Part shown: positions 34,801-47,349 of the stretch, piece after piece
How positions within the stretch are numbered: the first letter of the stretch is position 1
How the letters are laid out: each line of letters starts with the position of its first letter
Assembly (NCBI GenBank): GCA_003024785.1
Contig: PUQB01000261.1
Coordinates: 124,001-188,000, forward strand
Length of the DNA: 64,000 nucleotides
DNA from: Selaginella tamariscina
Lineage: Eukaryota; Streptophyta; Lycopodiopsida; Selaginellales; Selaginellaceae
Direction of reading: 5' to 3'
Notes under the pieces: generated by a model
The model's database searches: none
Seen by the model: the letters and a program-made list of their open reading frames with translations, nothing else
Told to the model about the DNA's origin: nothing
Made by a program: the position numbers and the translations under genes

Positions 34801-35800
34801 AACTCTGAATAAGCTAATATATCGCAAGTTACATATATGGAACATGCATTCGTAAACGTTATAGAGATGATCACAGTAGACACACAGACGGTAACTTTTT
34901 ATATAGTTTGGTTAGATGCATGGTCATCTCATAGACACACGAGAGTGGAAACACCGCATGCACGCACGCACTATTGGCTACTTAAGTACATTAATAATTT
35001 TCAGGTGGGTGTTCTCCTGACATAGTCACATACAGCACACTGATAGATGGGTATTGCAAAGTGGGGAGAATGCGGGATGCTTTTGGAATTCTGGGGTATC
35101 TCCAGGTGACTCACATACGAAACCATGGTACAGGGTTATGTGATGCGGGAAAGGTGGATGACGCGCGGGTTGATGGCAAAGAGAGGATTCCCAGCAAATA
35201 TAACACACTACGAGTTTGTGATTGGTGGGCTTTGTAATGTGGAGAGAGGGATGAAGCTTTGAACACTCTCGAGGTCATGCGTGAACGGGATGTGAAGCCA
35301 ATGTTTTCACATATAGCATTCTGATCAATGAATGTCAAGTGCTGATTACACACACGCACGCACGTACGCAGCACACTTTGAAGTATATCTGAGCATGTAT
35401 TTGAAGATGAAAAGGGTGGAGGATGCTGTAGTACTTGAAATTATGCTGGAGAAGGGATTTGTACCAAATGTTGCTACGTACACTAGTCTGATCGATGGCT
35501 TCTGTAAAGTTGGAAGAACAGCCGAGGCATATAGGTACTAAACTAAATAGTATACTGGTAAACTTCCATAATATTTATTATAATGTATTATTAATGTAAG
35601 TATTCTAATTATATTCTCATGTGATATTATGTATAATAGATATATTTATGTTAAACTTATAATTTATCACTTTTTATGAGATGATGCGTGAAAATGGATG
35701 TGACCCAGACAAGTTGGCAGGCAATCGAGATTCTACAGAATATGCTAGAGAGAGTGATGCATCCACGTATTTTACACTTATGAAGATTCTGGAATAATGC
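31860..35800 (+). CDS. P-class PPR protein gene, intron-interrupted, several frame changes
   Basis: Pentatricopeptide repeat proteins bind organellar RNA. A possible leader exon lies at about 31980-32140 (QLIAILDGEQANTG). Segment 32467-32580 encodes AGIFFFKWIECERGLRHTT, a typical start of plant PPR arrays. Later exons at about 32735-32877, 32992-33162, 33229-33370, 33719-33938, 34128-34477, 35005-35330, 35367-35536 and 35670-35760 give repeated 35-residue motifs such as TYCILIDGLCCSRQPDKA, YNCLMSGYCKLGRIEEA, VITYNTLVDGFCKAG and VTYSILVNGLCKLGKNEDA. Introns fall inside PPR motifs. The intron 33163-33228 begins with an uninterrupted GT repeat and splices in frame (LQP-DSAIYN). At least four one-base frame changes occur between motifs. 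No DYW or E domain is visible. Start and end are approximate. Confidence 0.75.
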
Positions 35801-36950
35801 AACCGGATATTCCGAGGTAAAACTTACCATGACATGGTTATTAAAGTTTTTCTTAAATCATTTTGAACTAAATTTATTTATTTATTTCCATAAAAAAAGT
35901 GTAGCCTTATTTTCAATTTATTCTAATTATTTTTCTTAACGTTCTCCTATATGTAAATTCCCCTATTAATAATAATATACTATATAGCCAATCTATTTAT
36001 GTAGTTCACACTTTAAATATAATATGTTATATTTTAAATTTATAATCTCTATATTTTATTATTTTTCTATCCATTTGATTTTTTCAATGGTACTTTAAAA
36101 ATTATTAATATTATTAATTTATAACTTTAATACTTAATAATTTTTATTCAGCTTAAGGTTTTTCTTATTAATATAGAAAGACCTATAAATTTACTAAATA
36201 ATTAAAATTTATATTATTAAAATAAAAACTTTAAGTATGTTTTCCTAAAAAGGGAAGAAGATCCAAGTTTAAATATTTTATATATTATTATTCAAACAAT
36301 ATAAATTTAAAATATATATTATATATATTATTCAAAAAATATTATTTTAAATATATTAATATATTATTATATAAAATAGTGAGTTATTATTAAAGTATAA
36401 ATAATATGCATGTTTTGAAAATAAAATCTTTATATGTTAGATGCCGATAACTTATGTACCAAATCTTTTTTCTCTTGAGACACCACAAACACGCCCTAGT
36501 GCTTGCTCATGGGGCACGGCGAAATTCGAGCGCAGGTCAACGAGCTTGACCAAGATTGTGAATATTCTTGAATATTTTGTTATTCCGTACAATTTTTGTC
36601 TAGATATTCTTAAATATTTTGTACGGAATGTTTTTTGTACTGCCAAGTGTATACACAATTGGACCTTCCCAAATTTTCAAGAATATTCTAAAATATTTTA
36701 GTGCGGCGGCATAGTATATTTTTGTTGTATTTAAAGGAAATATACGTTAAATTATTTAAAAATATGCTAAGCATAAATTACCATTAAAATTTATATTGAA
36801 AATTATAAGTTTGAAATAACAAATATAAAACCGAAGCTATTTGAAAACAAACCAAATATACTAAATAGATGGTGGAGGATGGAGGTTTCTTAGTAGCATC
36901 AATAAAGAACTTAGTTCACGGGGTGCAACTGTACGACGTTGTAAATGTTT
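35801..36950. other. AT-rich intergenic region with GAATATTC-type inverted motifs
   Basis: No gene is seen. At 36560-36690 AATATTCTTGAATATTTTG, CCGTACAATTTTTG and ATTTTGTACGGAAT form overlapping inverted repeats. These could be a degraded transposon end belonging to the MULE-like element to the right. Confidence 0.5.
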
Positions 36951-37182
36951 GACAACTCAAGGATCAGCTCCCAGTACACGCTTGTAAACAAAATACATAT
37001 GTTTGCAAGGCACTCACTGATGACCATTGCAGAACTCCGAGCATGAACAAGATGGTGCGCTGCAAATGACAACCCAAGCAGATGTATGGTCGTTGTCACA
37101 TACTCTGAAGCAAATGCATGTTGGAGGATCAACCACGTCAACTTCTGCGACATATGTTCCAACGTCAAACATGCTTCAAAAC

Positions 37183-39905
37183 TTACCTGTGTTTCTTACA
37201 CATCCCTAAAGGTGTTCTTGTTGCATGACCATTGCAGGAACATGAGGTCCACGAAATTGTGCAGGGGTGTTGAAAATCAGTGACTCCAATAGGAACTGAA
37301 GGAACATGAGGTGTTGAAAAACTTGGCACTCTTGCATGAGCTGAAGGAAGCCCATCTAGCATAAAACCCGATCTTGCTAGATCATTGATCTCCACTGCTA
37401 TCAGCTTCGTGCCCACTTGAACTTTCCAAACCGAGGTAGAAGCTGGCGGAGAAACAATAGTTGGTCTTGGATGTCTGCTGCAAAGCATGTTTGTTGGACA
37501 AAAATACATCATTTGTGAGCGAAAGCATTCTTCACCAGTTTCTTTGTGTTGTATCTGATCCTTCCAAAAAAACAAGGAGCAGCCACTCGATTACCACTAG
37601 GACTGATCTTTTTGTCACAAGCACTCCACTGACCTCCTGAAGAGGGAAAGCCTGCCAGACATTTCACAGAACTTCTTTCACCACATCTTCTAATCGCCCA
37701 TTGTCCAGGTGTAACATCTTGTTCTTCAACCAGAACATATTCTTCATGTTCTTCTGCAAGGAAAATCCAATCGTCGCTTCCGTCTACACTGTGTTGGAAT
37801 AACCTGTTCACTATAGAAGATGTCCGGTCGGTGGGATCGTTCAGCCTCTGACCCCATATTTCTTTGCACAGTGCGATGTTCAACATTCGTGGCAGCCACA
37901 AAAGCAGTATCCTGCATGCTTGATGGAGCAACATCTTCAACTAAGTCGATGATAACCTTTGCTGTAGGTGTTGTTGAGTTAGCATTTGACATTTTCTCTC
38001 GAACCTTGCTGAGAGCTCCTCTGAAGTCGGCCCGGAACCACTATACCTTCCATCTCTAAAAGCCTTCACAAGAGCACATTGTCGCACTGATTCAGTCAGG
38101 TCGTGGATTGTAGCTTGGTACAATGAAATGTATTTTGAATCTCTAGCCCTCCTCCATCTTCCGTGAACAGACTCCGACTGGTTTGTCATGGGCACAACCC
38201 TTGCAGCATTCTCCGGCATGCTTTCAAGAACAACATTTGAAATATGATTCTTTGTCTTTCCCACCATGAAAACCACGTCTGCATAACTCCAACATCCTTC
38301 ACATTTTCATTCCAAAAGCGGAAAAGATTATTTTCAATTTCTTCACGATCAGTTGTTGATGTGGCTGTTGGCCATGATCTCAAAAGTTGAAGATGTTGTT
38401 GTTGATGTTCAAGAGGGACCCACTTGTTTGTATGGCTTGTTCATAGTGAAAGATACAGCTCCGTTCACGTCCAGGAATTTCTTGGCCATTAAAGAACACA
38501 TTCCTGATTGCTTGCCAGATCGCTCCTGCTTCATCGGACATAAACCCAGCGAACTGCACATTGTAGATTCCCTTCTCCAACATAGCACGAAAAAACTTCT
38601 CCACAGCTCCAGCCGTTTGTCTCTTCATGTCACCATAAGCAATGGTGGATAATCGCGCACACTATAAAATAATCAAAGAGTTAAGCAAACAACAAAAAGA
38701 TAACATCTTACTTTGGGTCGTAAACATGCAATGCCAGAGTGATCCACTTATCAACAACACGGTGTGTGTGATCAAGTAGAACCCAACTCTTCTGCAAAGG
38801 GCCAAGAGGAGGTTGGCACATCCTTACATAATCGATTCCAGAACCTGGCCCTGAAACCGTCATCTTAAAAACTAATGCCTGGTCGTCTGAACCACGGAAA
38901 TTCATCCCAGGATAGTGAATCACGTGGATGAATGGGATAGACAACCTTCGTTTCAGCTCCAATAATCCATCAATATTCTCTGGCATTTCAGCAGCAGTTC
39001 TCTTTGCGGACGCTACCCATTGACGAACTCTGCATCAAAGGTATTATCAAAGAATGCTCAGCACAAAGTAAAACTCTAATTGTACCTTCGATTGTTTGAT
39101 AATGGCTGCAAATGATCCATGAGCTTATCCCAACTTCCAGGCTCAGAATTATCTAATAGGAAACCAAAGATAGCATCTTTACATGCTGCCATTTCGATGA
39201 CTCTTGGACTAGCTCTGGGAGTTCTTTCTGTTGCATTCTGGACCGCCATATGCATTTCTTCTTTGTTCGATGCAGAAACACCATCACCCACTGGATGTGA
39301 ATGTTTTCCCTGGTGGATAAACAATCTAGTCTTGGTTATGTCGTCTGGGAAAACGCAAACGCCACAGCATGACAAACTTCAAGGCACAATGGATTTTCTT
39401 TACAGAAAAAACATGTCAATCCTTTTGCCATTTGTCGATTGAAGGTGGGGAAACAATACATCCTTTCCATTTAGTGCAGTTCGGAAATCCTGCCTTAGAA
39501 GCAGGGCAGTCCGGGTTGATACAGCAAAGGCTCCCAACACATTTGCTCCTGGACACCCTCGCTTGAAAATTCCAGTTGCTGGTCGTTCCTGCTGTCCAGG
39601 TATGTCCATCCTCTTTCCGATTCATTCCTTTGTATTTGTATTCGGAAAGGGAGCTCAAAAATGACATCCCCATCATACGCAACAGGCAATTCATTTGTAT
39701 GAATGATCGTGGAACCCTCGATAAGAATTCTTCCCTTTTTGCAGGTATTAGAAGTGAAAAGGTCTTCAACGTTGAGTATTCAGAGTCAGAAGCAACGACA
39801 AGCTTAAACAATGGTCCTTCATCGGTAACAAAACATATCCTGGATTATCCTTCCCTAGCATCTTGGTCCTCGTTTATTTCGATCTCTAAAGCAGATTGCC
39901 CATGA
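37183..39905 (-). CDS. MULE-type transposase with WRKY-GCM1-like zinc finger (frame-disrupted)
   Basis: On the minus strand the N-terminal part (39811-39416, another frame to 39076) has a Cys-rich segment CVGSLCCINPDCPASKAG and then LFIHQGKHSHP, whose HxH spacing resembles the WRKY-GCM1 zinc fingers joined to plant MULE transposases. Segment 38986-38708 gives a beta-rich region (FIHVIHYPGMNFRGSDDQA). Segment 38628-38380 has NVQFAGFMSDEAGAIWQA and SCIFHYEQAI, matching the second Asp region and CxxH/FHxxQ part of MULE transposases. Segment 38276-37941 contains TNQSESVHGRWRRARDSKY, the region with the third acidic residue. The C-terminal part (37940-37183) is Cys-rich with CSCNGHATRT and CKKHR. 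At least four frame changes or small introns are needed. No clear terminal inverted repeats were identified. Autonomous activity is unlikely as sequenced. Confidence 0.55.
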
Positions 39906-40691
39906 AGAAGTTTAAAAAGCGAACACTTTGCCAATCAAAAATGCCAAAGAACGTTCTAATCTGATTAGTAAGAATGATTCCAACACCATCTATCAACAGG
40001 AACATCGTGATCCAAATTGCCGTAAACAATCCTGGCCATTTTGCAAGCAGTTACCACAAACGTGACAGAAAAACAACAGCATTACTTAATCATCTTTTGG
40101 TAAATATCGGATATTACCATTTCAAAAATTCACAATCATGACTCAACGTGGGCGAATATTTAATTCAAGGAAACGTATAGATCTTAGATGCTAATATAGT
40201 ATAGCACTTCACGTAAGATAGAGCAATCTTTATTGTCTTTTAAATAAATGTGTGTCTAATCTACATTCATCTGACATATTTATTTATGACTTGTTTATAT
40301 TCTGTTAATTTTTTATTATAATTATATAGTTATTTGATCCAGTATTTTATCTAATGTAGACATTATAAATACATATTTTTACACGAATATTTATTTAATT
40401 ATATAATAATATTTTTTTAACATACAAATTTTTACTTAAATATGTGTTTGTATTTGTATCCTTTTATATAGTACGTTATTTATCGCAAGTATTGTATATA
40501 CTGTTGTATGGTTTGATTAAACACAGTTTTATAGTTAAGGGTCAAAGGGTTAAGTGTTAGATTTTAGGGTAAAGGTTTAGGCGCCCATTCTTCTTCTCCA
40601 TTCTCCATTGTGAGAGAGGGCACTTTTTTTCTTTTTTTTGCGCTCTTGTTTCCATTTGCGCGACAGAGGCTAGTGTGAGCGTCACGGCGAC
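39906..40691. other. Intergenic region before ParB-MTase copy 2
   Basis: AT-rich to about 40540. A less AT-rich segment with a T-run (40624-40640) then leads to the candidate ATG at 40692. No core promoter element is decisive. Confidence 0.45.
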
Positions 40692-43600
40692 ATGGCTACA
40701 GGTAAAATCTTATATATGTGTATATAATTTCTGTGCATGTATGTGCAAATTCAGTAGGATTTCTCTCTATTCACAAACGCGCGCGTGTGCACACACACAC
40801 ACACCTCCGACGCATGAGTTTGCCGATTTCGGCAACACACACACACACACACACACATTCCTCCCAATTGGTAGGAAATCCTGCCGAATTGGGCAGGAAA
40901 ATCCGTGTGTGTGTGTGTGTTTGCGCACACACACAAATAACATTTTACACACGTACCACATTATGATTATACAACATTAGACTTGTATACATGTGTGTTA
41001 TATAAATATATTATATATATATATATATATATATAAGTATATGAATCTAAGACTTGTATATATGAGATGATGCTTTTTCGTCTGTATATACATGTGAAGA
41101 GATATGATATACCATATTCAATCTCTCTCTCTCACACAGACACATCACAAAACACAAACAACATTGCACACACACACACATAAGCAACATTACACACATA
41201 CACAAGGAACATTATATAGTGAGCACACACACAAACAACATTACACGTATAAATATGTGTGTGTGTGCGTGTGTGTCATATATATTGATAGGTATACATA
41301 TAAAGTAAATGTGTGTCCATAAATTAAAACAACTCACACACACACTCTTATCAGTTGTTGTAATTGCAGAATGAGCAAAGGCAGAGTAAGAGACTGCGAG
41401 ATAAATACAAGACTTTGACACTTCAGGAACATATCGTCCAAGAAGCTCTTGCAGATATGGCTCCAAAACCTCGTGGCAAGAAAGGAGGCCGAGGCGCCAA
41501 CAACTGCAACACGAAGAGATGATCGACGAACAATGAACCTGTGGATAGTTCGCAAGTCATTGATGAACACTGTGGTGAGTGAATGGATGCCTAGAAATAG
41601 GGAGATGCAGGAAGCTCTGCAGAACACGGTAATGCAGAGGAAGTACCGGACATTGATCTTGGTAGTAAAATGTTCAATAAGAAGAGGAAACTGGATGCTC
41701 CTGAGGATGTTGCCGAATCATATGCAATTCCGGAGCGGCTGACACTTGAGGCTCCATCCAAGCTTCTTCGGGATCTTGTTATTCGGTATGACACGGATAT
41801 TGACACATCGCTACAAGGACGAGACCACTACGTTCCAGTTGAGCTTGGTGAGCCTCCGCGTATCCCGGTTCACAGGTTGCTCCCACACCAACGTTTGAGG
41901 AATGTCACTAAGGACGGCGTGAAAGACCTTGTTGGATGGATTAGAGCTGAAGGATTTTACCAGGAGACGTCAGTGTTCACCTTATCTTTCGGACCACAGC
42001 TGAGTGCAGACGAACGCCGAAGTTGGAATGAGTCAGAAGCACAGGTCGATAGAGAGTTTGAAGCGGATTTGCATAAGCCAGCATTTTCTGCGTGGTATCG
42101 ATTTCTGAAAGATGCAAAGTTTCTGGTGTGGGATGGGAATCATCGTCGGGTTGCTTTGAACACTTTGCTTGCTGAAGAGCCAGGTTTGAAATGGACTTTG
42201 CGTGTACGTGCAACACTCATAGCATCCACAGTGCAAGAGGAGAAGAGACTAATCGCTGCTTGCAATCGGTTGAATGAGTAAGTGACTTGTTTGTTTCATT
42301 ATTTAAATACTAAATAAATGTTGTTTTGTTTTGCAGAGCAACTGCTCGTGTGGTTCCTACAACAATCATTCACACCTTGCAGTTCTTACGGAATTGTTGT
42401 GTGAAGTCTGCAGATCTTTTTACCGATCATGTTCTTCGCGGGATGCCGGAGGAAGATAGAAAAGCTGTGGAAGTGTGGAGATCGAACAGAAAAGAAGACG
42501 TTTGGTACGAGTATCCAAAGACGACATTGGTGAAGATTTTTTGGGAGGTAATCTTTTCTTCTTCTTTTGATTGTTTTTTGATTTTCGGTTTCTTTTGCAG
42601 AATCAACTGAAGCGACAAATCGCTACAAAACTTGCGAACAGAAACCAAACCAGACAGAATCTCAGATCCTCTCCAGCGTTTACAAGACATTCACAGTTCG
42701 GATGAACAAATTCCTCACCATTGCTGATCCGGCGGTCGGCGAAGATTGGTTCAAGGCGATCACAGATATCACTATCAAACCATCAACGAAGCAAATAACT
42801 CTGGAGAAGCTTCAAATGCTCGCGAAGTCCCAGCTTCCTTCCAACGTCAAGGTTGATATCCTTGAAAGCTTGTGCACATTCAAGAACGTGGCGTTCTTGA
42901 GAAGCTGGTGAACATGACGGAGAAAGACAAGAAGGAAGGTGTCACCGGCTGGCCTGACAAGGACTTCATCAAGTTTTTGCACATCTTTACTTACTGGTTC
43001 CAGGTAATTTATATTTATATTCATTTTTATTTTTTTATCGTGCCAGGTCGGGAGGCAGCTAAAGAGCTTTTGGTCGAGCATGTAGAGGAGTTCATGCATG
43101 GTATACGAAGATGCACAATGAAATTAAGTTGGATATGTACCAGAACATGCTCGAGAACAAGGAGTTCGGTGCGACAATTCCACCTTCTCGACTATTTGAG
43201 CTGGAAAAATCTGCAAAAAGAATGGCATTCAGGCAAGTTTTTTTTTTGTTTCTTTACAGATTTTTATCTATTTTTACAGGTTTTTAAAATGGAAAAACGA
43301 TGCACTCCCTGAAGATTTCAAAGAGTGGATGGATGTTACCAAGGATTCTAGCATGTGGAGCCGGTTGTTACGTGATATCAGTGATTACGAAGTGGAACAC
43401 TGTCCTTTCTGGCTGGATTTCCTTCCTGGTGACTGTCCCGAATGGGAGATGGCCAGCTATAAGATACACAAGGATGATCGGCGAGAGCTATTATGGAAGA
43501 ACGACATGCTGCAAGGAAGCTCCATGTGAAGATGGATATCAGGTATGCTAGATCGGCGAGCAAGGTCAGCAAGGGACAAGCTTCTTCTTCAGCCCCATCC

Positions 43601-44912
43601 TTCATCTCGGCTGGATTGGAAGAAGATGATATGTTGAGGATGGTGATGCCTGAGAAGGGAAATGGAAGCTGGGAAATCATTCATGCAGATTCAGAGAACC
43701 TTGCAGTCCAGTACTTCAAAGCCGGAAGGCCGTCAGGATTGAAGGAGCTTGAGGATTGGATCGTGAGTCACAAGTCAAGTTGGACTATTCATGTGTTTGG
43801 TGCGAAGCCTCCACCAAAATGCATCCAGGGAGCTGTTGATCTCGTTGTCATCGACCCGCCTACCGGATGCGTTGCTGAGGCAGGCGGGATGGTGGATCAA
43901 TACACGAAGTTCTCGGATGCTTTGCTGAAGAACTTGGTGAACCTTGCTTTCGGGATATTAGACAGAGCTGGCCATGTGGTGTGTTTGTGCTACCGGATGA
44001 TGTTCAGCTTTGAAGAACACTGCAGAAACTTGCAAGCTAAAGTTTCTGCAGATGAGTTATGTGCACACGACAAAGTCATGGGGATACCGTTTCTCTAGAA
44101 AGGTAATTCTTCTTTTTGAGAATGTCATTTTTTAATGTTTTTTTCAGGAAAGCATCATTGCCATGTGTATTTTTGGTTCCCCCTACTCTAAGGTTGCCAA
44201 GAACAAGGAGATCTTGGACACTCGCTACACTCTTCTTTGATGAGCCAGAAGATTTCCACTCCCATGGTATAATGTTGTTTGTTATTTCTCATTTCTAATA
44301 TTGTAACTTTCAGGATTTCAATTGGCCCGAAATCTCCCAAGTTGTTTGCGATGCTAGTGGAGAAGCTCACAAAGCCTGGTGGAACTGTGTGGATCTAACA
44401 GTGGGAACCGGTGCTAGTATTCTTGCAGCTTTTCACACAGGGAGACATGGTTATGGAATCGACATCAACAAGGATCTGGTTTTAGCAGCCAGAGATGTCT
44501 TCAGGAAGGTCATTCCAAGTGTTACAGCAGCTGAAGGTGGTGGGGATGATCAAGTGTTTCCATGATTACTCCTTTTGATGAGTGGAAGAGGGCCATGGAA
44601 ACAGAAGCACAGGATTTGCCTTTGGCTAGCGACAACGATGGAGACCAGGATCCGCCTTCTCGAAACGACAAGGATGTTGTTACGGAGAAGTCCGTGGAGC
44701 ACAACGACGAGTCATCAGATGAGTCAGCAGAAGAGAGATCATACGAGTCATCAGATGATGAGTGAGATTTGTTTTATCATTTCTTTGGTTTTAAACTTTA
44801 ATATGTTTTCAGTATTGTTCTACCAGACTACGCTAATCAGATGGCAAAGAAAATGGTTGAAGAGTTCGAAGTTTACGACAGACAGATTTTGGAGAAACGT
44901 TCACGACAGTAA
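40692..44912 (+). CDS. ParB-like / methyltransferase-fold protein, copy 2
   Basis: Candidate first exon 40692-40701, then a long microsatellite intron (40702-41369). Further introns are tiny: 42278-42336, 42548-42600, 43004-43046, 43233-43279 (GC-AG), 44103-44147, 44267-44313 and 44762-44812. An N-terminal Lys/Arg-rich region is followed by a ParB-like domain. IPVHRLLPHQRLRNVTKDGV and FLVWDGNHRRVALNTLL give the ParB 'GxHR..A' box. A long helical region follows. VDLVVIDPPTGCV (about 43834-43872) is motif-IV-like. DLTVGTGASILAAF and GRHGYGIDINKDL (about 44391-44475) are motif I and its partner, in the IV-before-I order of beta-class amino-methyltransferases. The residue after DPP is Thr instead of an aromatic, so catalysis is uncertain. 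An acidic tail (ESSDESAEE) and a last exon end at TAA 44910-44912. At least five frame changes are needed, so either errors or decay. I infer a DNA-directed nuclear protein, possibly of bacterial, viral or transposon origin. Confidence 0.6.
40747..40935. repeat. AC/GT foldback inside intron 1 of ParB-MTase copy 2
   Basis: AC runs at about 40790-40804 and 40834-40857 face a GT run at 40905-40921. AATTCAGTAGGATT and AATCCTGCCGAATT outside them are inverted copies with two mismatches. The segment can form a long hairpin. Confidence 0.6.
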
Positions 44913-45810
44913 CAATGCATTCATTAACGACGAGGCACTGGCTGGTGGAAACGAGTCTTCATGATTGAGTTATGTTTTATTGTAATTTTTATTTAGTTTG
45001 ATGCGGTATTTATATAAAAATATAATTATAGTTATAAATATAAATATTAAAAAATAAAAACATAAATATAAATATAAATATATAAATTATATGTCAGATT
45101 AACCCCCAAATTTGTGAAACTTTGACACATTACCGTGCCGCCGCCGCCGCACCAGAATATTCTTTATACGAAAACGAATATTCTGTACGAATGGAATATT
45201 CTAATACGAGAAAATCGTACGCTCGGCAAACTGCGCTCAAGGAAATGTCAAACCCCTTGCTCATATGGCACATTCTTCATATTATGTATTACAGATTATT
45301 CAAGTTATATTTATATTAAACTCTTCCTAAAGAAAGTGTTAAATATCTACTTAATGTCTATTTATGTGATACCTATGTAATGTATATATTCAGTTCTATA
45401 AAATTGGGACATACGTATACCTATGTATTTAATGTTATTAAGATAATAGCGCCGTTAAGATGTTTGTTATGCTAAGCTATGCTTATATCTATTATGTGTA
45501 GATACATAGACTCATAATTCAATAAACATTTTTTAAATTAAAAAAGTATATTATGACTATGATGTAGGCTCCAGGCTCCTTGTGTTCACACTGCTGGATA
45601 CATATATGGGATAGATGCTTATGCGCATATGTTGTCCAATTTCGACGGCTGGATATTAATATTAGTGAAAATAATAATTTAATATTTAAACTTATTTTAT
45701 GTAATTTTAATTAATCATCGTCCACAGACACACACACATAGTATACGGTACACAGAATTTTAATGAATAGAATTTATTGACAAAAGATCTAAGACTCTGC
45801 CAGGTGTTGT
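44913..45810. other. AT-rich intergenic region, no gene seen
   Basis: AT-rich, with a (GCC)n run at 45137-45151 followed by repeated GAATATTC motifs (45156-45202) like those at 36560-36690. Nothing coding is supported. Confidence 0.5.
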
Positions 45811-46911
45811 TTAATTGAAGTTCTCTTCCAGATAGCCATCGTATTCCAAGGCTTCTAACAAAGCAAACTCATGGGATCCAGCGACATGCTCTGATGGATC
45901 CGTTTCATACTCTGCAAAATACACACATCCATAATTGCGTGGTTACTTACTTCTCATGTAGTTGTCTGTGTCACTACGGAGTGAATGTACCAAGTATGTC
46001 CGGGAGTCATCACAGTGACGGCGTCCAAAAACAAAGACAAGTTTGGAAAGCTTTTACGAGCGTTGAGTCTCCTGCAAGTAAACAAGTATATATACAAACA
46101 ACCAATTAGCGACAGCCTGCAGCATCGAAGACTTTGGACGACTTGGTGCGAGGTACTTGGGAGAAACCACTTAACCTCCAGAGGTAACCGTGATGCCCAA
46201 TGAGATTTCTTCACCTGCTTCAACTTGCAGGAGAGAGCGTCTGCCATGAACGGTATGCATACGCAATTCAATTCCTTAGCAGTGCTTGTAATGAGATCCG
46301 TAAGCTTCTCTGTGGACATCACACCATAGTTGATGTGTGGGACTACTAGTCCAACTCTCCTGTGCGTTTGCAAAACTCGCATTTGCCCAGCTCATCATCA
46401 TGTCGCATTAATCGCATTGTTTATCACAAGAAGATCAAATACATCCACGGACAGACCTTCCACATCCCTTCACAGATACACACACACAACGAGTCAAAAC
46501 ACACACACAGTACCTTGGGCTTTCAACAATGAAGTGCCGAACAAAGAACGATTCAGCTCTATCTCTAATGGGGCTAACCAGATCGTTCGATGGTAGATGA
46601 TCAAGACACAGCATAGCCAAGTCCAGGTCCATGGGGCGACTGCAAATCTTCTCCACGGCTGCTCTCACAAGTATCTGATGCATACTTGTCTGCGACTATA
46701 ACCACTTGCAGCAAATCAATTTGGCTCACAGCATTGAGTACTCCAGAGTGAAGGAAGTTCAGAAACTTCATGGTAGCACGTGCCTCTGCAATCAGTATGC
46801 TTGTTAAAAACTCGTATTCACGTCTGTGTGTCTACAAGATACCTGACTTTCAAAAGCCTGTTTACATCACATTTACTATATTAACAAATTGCACACACAC
46901 ACACCTCTCTT

Positions 46912-46981
<70 letters not shown>

Positions 46982-47349
46982 CACGCGCACACACAATTTT
47001 ACAAAACATAATCGTATTACAAATAACAAGTTACTAAGCTTGAAGTGGTTATGCACGAAAGCCCACCACCACTCTCTTTCACACACACACAACCCACAAT
47101 ATATAACACATACACACACAATCAGGTAGCTGCATACGATCGACAATACATGCCAAACCCACAACACATAACACATGCACACACAGTCAGGTAGCTGTGT
47201 ACGATCAACATGTAACACATACACACACAGTCAGGTAGCAACCCACACACACATAACCTTCTTGAAGAAGTCGCTTTTCAAGGACAGATAAACCAAGTTT
47301 CCATGGACTTCGATCCAATCTTCAGCGTTGATCAAGGCATCAGCATGAA
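45811..47349 (-). CDS. BTB-BACK protein, LRB/POB1-like, N-terminus missing
   Basis: LRB/POB1 proteins are substrate receptors of CUL3 ubiquitin ligases. On the minus strand, exon 47349-47258 gives DWIEVHGNLVYLSLKSDFF, the conserved BTB segment. Exon 46785-46510 gives MKFLNFLHSGVLNAVSQ, VVIVADKYAS and, after one frame change, LAMLCLDHLPSNDLV, which matches the BTB end and BACK start of LRB proteins. Exons around 46470-46090 give VGLVVPHINYGVMSTEKL, equivalent to the BACK segment with IRFPYMTCRKL. A short exon near 45978-46080 follows. The last exon 45911-45811 (HVAGSHEFALLEALEYDGY) ends in TAA at 45811-45813. The expected 100 or more residues before the BTB core are absent. Immediately to the right lies the 3' end of transketolase, so the gene seems 5'-truncated at about 47350-47385. 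The large intron 46786-47257 holds a roughly 70-bp tandem repeat and a CT/CA microsatellite. Confidence 0.6.
46914..46982. repeat. (CT)n(CA)n compound microsatellite
   Basis: About 20 CT units followed by about 12 CA units within an intron of the BTB gene. Confidence 0.95.

Noticed and set aside
41575-41600. A 26-bp intron (GTGAGTG...AATAG) in ParB/MTase copy 2
   Set aside because: It would restore the frame but is too short for normal splicing; a frame error nearby is simpler.
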